A stretch of DNA of 10,232 nt, taken from contig JBDTLT010000203.1 of assembly GCA_039934635.1 (NCBI GenBank), positions 1 to 10,232 on the forward strand. The letters are read 5' to 3'. The DNA is from DATLFA01 sp039934635 (lineage in GTDB: Bacteria; Actinomycetota; Acidimicrobiia; Acidimicrobiales; WLNW01). This document shows positions 6,824 to 10,232 of this stretch, piece after piece. How positions within the stretch are numbered: position 1 is the first letter of the stretch; every line of letters starts with the position of its first letter. The notes below the pieces were generated by a model. It was not told the origin of the DNA. It did not search any database and saw nothing but the letters and a program-made list of their open reading frames with translations. Made by a program: the position numbers and the translations under genes.

Positions 6824-7451
6824 AGAGAGGAAACCGTTGAGTCGGGTCGAAGGTCTACGCCTCGACGAGATGACCGGCAACGAGAAGTTGCTCGCGACCA
6901 TCCAGTCCACCTACGGCAGGCCACCCAACAGCTTCACTACTTTGGGCCGGGTGCCAGCCCTGCTCGACGCCGTCGGCCAGCTCAGCCTCGTCGTACTCGC
7001 AGCAGGCGAAGTCGATGTCGAAACGAAATGGCTAGTCGCCAACGTCGCCAGCCGCGCCGCCGGATGTAGCTACTGCTCCGCCCATACCGGGTTTCACTCC
7101 GTGAAGACAGGAGGGGCCCCGCCCGAGAAGGTGGCCGCGGTATGGGAGTTCGAGTCCTCGCCAATCTTCTCCGACGCGGAACGTGCGGCGCTGCGTCTCG
7201 CGCTGGTGGCATCCGTGGTCCCGAACCAGGCGACGGCCGCGCATTTCGACGAGCTCCGCGCGCACTTCAGCGACACGGGAATCGTCGAGATCGTCGCGGT
7301 CATCTCGCTGTTTGGGTTCATGAACCGATGGAACGACACGATGGCCACCGAACTCGAAGACCCGGAGCACGATTTTGCGCAACGCCATATGGCCGCATCA
7401 GGTTGGCGTCCCAAACCTCGCGACGCCGAGCGAGGTGACGCGCGACAGTGA
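6813..7451 (+). CDS. AhpD/carboxymuconolactone decarboxylase-like family protein
   Basis: The 212-residue protein contains an AhpD-like helical core. WLVANVASRAAGCSYCSAH holds a CxxC pair, Cys85 and Cys88, with His91 and His95 nearby. In AhpD and peroxidase-related members this Cys pair is redox active, whereas true carboxymuconolactone decarboxylases lack it. A thiol-redox or peroxidase-like role is therefore more plausible than decarboxylation, though many family members have no known reaction. The N-terminal region (LATIQSTYGRPPNSFTTLGRVPALLDA) and the later FMNRWNDTMATELE segment are typical of longer actinobacterial relatives. The start overlaps the ATPase end by 11 bp. The stop overlaps the lactonase start (GTGA). 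It is placed between importer and lactonase, so it probably acts in the same pathway. Confidence 0.85.
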   Translation: MTTEERKPLSRVEGLRLDEMTGNEKLLATIQSTYGRPPNSFTTLGRVPALLDAVGQLSLVVLAAGEVDVETKWLVANVASRAAGCSYCSAHTGFHSVKTGGAPPEKVAAVWEFESSPIFSDAERAALRLALVASVVPNQATAAHFDELRAHFSDTGIVEIVAVISLFGFMNRWNDTMATELEDPEHDFAQRHMAASGWRPKPRDAERGDARQ

Positions 7452-8347
7452 GAACCGAACGGATCCTCGCGTCCGGTTTGGCCTTTCCCGAAGGGCCATC
7501 GCTGGGACCTGACGGCTCCATCTTCGTGGTCGAGCTCGCGGGGCGCCGCGTCACCCGCGTCGTTCCCGACGGCCACGTGGAGACCTTCGCGACGATCGAG
7601 GGCTCGCCCAACGGCAGCGCTTTCGGATCGGACGGCGCGCTGTACATCTGCAACAACGGGGGCCTGTGGGCCGCCGAGACGAGCACCGGCGACAAGTGGG
7701 GCCCGGGCGGCTACACGGCCAGCATTCAACGCATCTGGCCAAACGGAACAATCGAAACGGTCATCGACTCGATCGACGATCAGCCGCTCAACTCACCGAA
7801 CGACATCTGCTTCGGCCCCGATAACGGCATCTGGTTCACCGATCCCAGATGGCCCGACGAACGCGGGATCTGCCCCCCAGGCGACCTCGGCTACATCGCG
7901 GCTTCTGGCGCTGCCACGCGTATCGCGACCGACCTCCAGATGCCCAACGGCCTTGGCGTCACGCCCAACGGCGACACGTTGCTCGTCACTGCCTCCCGCA
8001 CCTACACCATCCACGCGTTTCCGATCGTGGCCTCCGGTCAGCTCGGGCCCGAACGCCTCTTCGCGCAGCTCGACGATGGCGTGTTCCCGGACGGCATCTG
8101 CTTCGACCAGAGCGGCCGCGTTTTCTGCGCGGGGCATGGCGGCAGTCTCATCTACGTCCTGTCACCAACCGGCCAGATCGAAGAACGCATCCCGATGGAC
8201 GACAAAGACATCAGCAACCTCTGCTTCGGCGGCCCGACGAACACGACGCTGTACGTCACCGAGTCCGACGCAGGCCGGCTTGCCGCCATCGAATGGCACA
8301 CGCCAGGCATGGTCCCTTTCCCAATGCGCAAGAGTGGTGACCGTTGA
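7448..8347 (+). CDS. SMP-30/gluconolactonase/LRE-family lactonase-like hydrolase
   Basis: This 299-residue protein is a six-bladed beta-propeller of the SMP-30 type, made of repeated units such as GPDGSIFVVE, GSDGALYICN and GPDNGIWFTDP. The family's metal-binding residues can be placed: Glu15 in FPEGP, Asn118 in NSPND, Asn167 in MPNGL and Asp215 in FPDGI. With all four present, a metal-dependent lactonase or related hydrolase is likely. There is no signal peptide, so it acts in the cytoplasm. GAGGTGA ends 9 nt before the GTG start, which overlaps the preceding stop. Next to an acid-CoA ligase, it may open a lactone to give the hydroxy acid that the ligase activates. The natural substrate is unknown; the family also includes paraoxonase-like and sugar lactone enzymes. 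The third codon position looks more G/C-rich here than in the transporter genes. Confidence 0.88.
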   Translation: MRTERILASGLAFPEGPSLGPDGSIFVVELAGRRVTRVVPDGHVETFATIEGSPNGSAFGSDGALYICNNGGLWAAETSTGDKWGPGGYTASIQRIWPNGTIETVIDSIDDQPLNSPNDICFGPDNGIWFTDPRWPDERGICPPGDLGYIAASGAATRIATDLQMPNGLGVTPNGDTLLVTASRTYTIHAFPIVASGQLGPERLFAQLDDGVFPDGICFDQSGRVFCAGHGGSLIYVLSPTGQIEERIPMDDKDISNLCFGGPTNTTLYVTESDAGRLAAIEWHTPGMVPFPMRKSGDR

Positions 8348-9990
8348 GAGGCGACCTCGCTTGGGGAACGCTCCCCGGCATGATCCAAGACTCGTCACGC
8401 CGCTACCGCGACCGCGAAGCCATCGTCGACGGAGCGCGCCGAATGACCTACGGCGAACTCGACGAGCGCGTCGAGGAAGTAACGCGAGCCGCGATCGCAT
8501 TCGGCGTCGGCCACGGCGACCGAGTGGCCATCTGGGCGCAGAACTCGACCGAATGGATCCTCGCTGCCCTCGGCGCGCTGTCCGCCGGCGCCGCGATAGT
8601 CCCACTGAACACCAGGTACAAAGGGCACGAAGCGGGCTTCATCCTCGAGAAGTCTCGGTCGTCGGTGCTCTTCGTGGCCGACGGATTCCTCGACATCGAC
8701 TACGTGAAGTTGCTTCGCGACGCGATGGGGGAACCAAACGAAGAGCAGCCCGTGAGCGGTCTTGGTGACCTCCGCGGCATTGTCGTGTTCGGGTCCCGGT
8801 CAGCTGCCGGCACCACTTCGTGGGAGTCCTTTCTCGCCGGCGCGCTGCAGGTCACGAACGAGCAGTCCGCCGCCCGAACGAGCGCGATACGCAGGGACGA
8901 TCTCAGCGACATTCTGTTCACCTCGGGCACAACTGGCCGCCCCAAGGGGGCCATGCTCACGCACGGCCAGACCCTGCGAACCTTCGCCGACTGGAGCGAG
9001 ATCATCGGGCTGCGCGAAGGGGACCGCTACCTCATTGTCAATCCCTTTTTCCATGTCTTCGGGTACAAGGCTGGGTTCATCTCCGCGTTCATGCGCGGCG
9101 CGACTGTGATCCCGATGGCCGTCTTCGATGTGGAGGGGGTAATGCGATGTATCGAAGCGGAACGGGTCAGCGTTTTCCCAGGCCCACCGACGTTGCATCA
9201 ATCGCTGTTGAACCACCCCAGAAGGAGCGACTTCGATTTGTCGTCATTGCGGCTTTGCACGACCGGCGCCGCTGAGGTGCCCATCGAGATGATCTTGCGA
9301 ATGCGCCGCGAAATGTCGTACCAAACGATCGTGACCGGCTACGGGCTAACCGAATGCACCGGCACCGCCACGATGTGTCGCCACGACGATCCACCCGAAC
9401 GGATCGCTTACACCTCAGGCCGCGCCATCCCCGACGTCGAGGTTCGGATAGTCGACGATCACATGAACGATCTCTCGCGAGGAGAGCAAGGTGAGATCGT
9501 TGTCCGCGGCTACAACGTGATGCAGGCCTACTACGACGAGCCCGAGGAAACAGCTGCAACCATCGATACTGACGGTTGGCTCCATACGGGCGACCTCGGA
9601 ACGATGGACAACGAGGGATACGTCGCGATCACCGGCCGTAAGAAGGACATGTACATCGTCGGTGGGTTCAACGTCTATCCCGCCGAAATAGAGAATGTGC
9701 TCTTGGCCCATCCGGCCGTGGCTGACGTCGCCGTAGTAGGCGCGCCCGACGAACGGCTTGGAGAAGTCGGATTCGCCTTCGTCGTGCCCCGCGCCGATCA
9801 ACAAATTCGAACCGAGGATCTCATCGCGTGGACCCGCGAACGACTTGCAAATTTCAAGGTTCCGCGGCACGTCGAGATTGTTCCGACCCTGCCGACCAAC
9901 GCTGTCGGAAAGACGCTCCGATATGAGCTACGAGATCAAGCGAAAAATCTCGTGAGACGCGTCGCGGAGCGGTCGCCCGACCAACGCTGA
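8344..9990 (+). CDS. AMP-forming acyl-CoA ligase, FadD3-like
   Basis: This 548-residue protein is an ANL-superfamily adenylate-forming enzyme that converts a carboxylic acid, ATP and CoA to an acyl-CoA. The P-loop TSGTTGRPKG starts at residue 193, YGLTE is at 333-337, GWLHTGD at 411-417, and RKKDMYIVGGFNVYPAEIEN forms the hinge to the C-terminal domain. The catalytic lysine is Lys523 in NAVGKT. All are intact. Blocks such as ALGALSAGAAIVPLNTRYKG, TATMCRHDDPPE and RGYNVMQAYY remind me of actinobacterial FadD3, which activates a steroid ring-degradation acid, but other FadD enzymes share them. The start is TTG, overlapping the preceding stop (TTGA), with only a weak AGAGTGG upstream. This is the last gene of the operon. 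Confidence 0.93.
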   Translation: MRGDLAWGTLPGMIQDSSRRYRDREAIVDGARRMTYGELDERVEEVTRAAIAFGVGHGDRVAIWAQNSTEWILAALGALSAGAAIVPLNTRYKGHEAGFILEKSRSSVLFVADGFLDIDYVKLLRDAMGEPNEEQPVSGLGDLRGIVVFGSRSAAGTTSWESFLAGALQVTNEQSAARTSAIRRDDLSDILFTSGTTGRPKGAMLTHGQTLRTFADWSEIIGLREGDRYLIVNPFFHVFGYKAGFISAFMRGATVIPMAVFDVEGVMRCIEAERVSVFPGPPTLHQSLLNHPRRSDFDLSSLRLCTTGAAEVPIEMILRMRREMSYQTIVTGYGLTECTGTATMCRHDDPPERIAYTSGRAIPDVEVRIVDDHMNDLSRGEQGEIVVRGYNVMQAYYDEPEETAATIDTDGWLHTGDLGTMDNEGYVAITGRKKDMYIVGGFNVYPAEIENVLLAHPAVADVAVVGAPDERLGEVGFAFVVPRADQQIRTEDLIAWTRERLANFKVPRHVEIVPTLPTNAVGKTLRYELRDQAKNLVRRVAERSPDQR

Positions 9991-10138
9991 TAGGTGCCCG
10001 ACCCGCGAGGTGCTCGGGACAGAGGCGCTGGCGCCGCCGCTGCTACGGTCCCGGCTGAGGTCCTGGATCCCCGACAGTGATCGCGAGCGCGGTAGGTCGC
10101 TTGCGGCGAGCTGAAGGGAGAGTCCAGGCGTGAGCGAG
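9991..10138. other. Convergent intergenic gap, no clear terminator
   Basis: This 148-bp stretch separates the ligase stop from the stop of a minus-strand gene. A weak inverted repeat, CCCGA (9997-10001) and TCGGG (10014-10018), and a GGCGC-TG-GCGCC palindrome near 10024-10035 are present. Neither has a U-tract, so termination here is assumed rather than shown. Confidence 0.5.
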
Positions 10139-10232
10139 TTACTTCGTCGTCGCCTCCCGCACCGTGCGCAACCGCGTCCGGGCCGACACCACCGTGCCGG
10201 CGTCGTTGAGCACCTCGACGGAGAAGCCGGGA
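10139..10232 (-). CDS. C-terminal 30 residues of an unidentified protein (partial, runs off right edge)
   Basis: The minus strand reads PGFSVEVLNDAGTVVSARTR and then LRTVREATTK before a TAA at 10141-10139. Nearly every third codon position from the edge to the stop is G or C, which is strong coding evidence in this genome. The pattern of two beta-strands around an N-D-A-G turn ('VEVLNDAGTVVSARTRLRTV') would fit the end of a hotdog-fold or NTF2-like protein, but too little is visible to name a family. It is convergent with the ligase gene. Confidence 0.65.
   Translation of the reverse strand, partial: PGFSVEVLNDAGTVVSARTRLRTVREATTK

Noticed and set aside
9971..9982. GGTCG-CC-CGACC inverted repeat as an operon terminator.
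   Set aside because: It lies within the ligase coding sequence, has a 2-nt centre and no following U-tract.
10130..10232. A plus-strand open frame from GTG 10130 with AAGGGAG upstream.
   Set aside because: Its translation is dominated by Arg, His and Pro and its third positions are mixed, while the opposite strand has almost wholly G/C third positions ending in a clean TAA.
1..10232. CRISPR arrays, tRNA or rRNA genes, insertion sequences and integrase genes.
   Set aside because: I saw no regularly spaced repeats, cloverleaf-like segments, transposase motifs or terminal inverted repeats anywhere in the window.

Overview
The window looks like chromosomal DNA of a high-GC actinobacterium. Third codon positions are G/C-rich, GTG and TTG starts are used, and the genes are a TetR regulator, a lipoprotein-type solute-binding protein and a FadD3-like acyl-CoA ligase. 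The species cannot be named from the sequence.

Layout. Positions 1-225 hold the N-terminal part of a minus-strand gene that resembles the ARPP-1 family. After a 262-bp gap without a convincing gene comes a minus-strand TetR-family regulator (488-1189). A 144-bp divergent intergenic region (1190-1333) separates it from a long plus-strand operon. This region carries a plausible promoter overlapped by a dense set of GAAC/GTTC half-sites, including an 18-bp palindrome with perfect 8-bp arms.

The operon (1334-9990) encodes an oligopeptide/nickel-type (Dpp/Opp-like) ABC importer followed by three enzymes. The order is lipoprotein solute-binding protein, DppB-like permease, DppC-like permease, a fused DppD-DppF ATPase with two ABC domains, an AhpD/carboxymuconolactone-decarboxylase-like protein, an SMP-30/gluconolactonase-type lactonase, and an AMP-forming acyl-CoA ligase. 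From the first permease onward every junction overlaps (4, 4, 11, 4 and 4 bp), so the genes are very probably co-transcribed and translationally coupled.

The simplest joint reading is an inducible uptake-and-activation pathway. The TetR protein would repress the divergent promoter, the ABC system would import a small organic compound, the lactonase could open a lactone ring, and the ligase would activate the resulting acid as a CoA thioester for beta-oxidation-like breakdown. The AhpD-like protein may handle peroxide or thiol redox, or an uncharacterised step. The substrate is unknown. FadD3 resemblance and a partly KstR-like operator core hint weakly at steroid, terpenoid or polycyclic acids, but this is inference.

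The right edge (9991-10138) is a short convergent gap, followed by the C-terminal end of an unidentified minus-strand gene (10139 to the edge).
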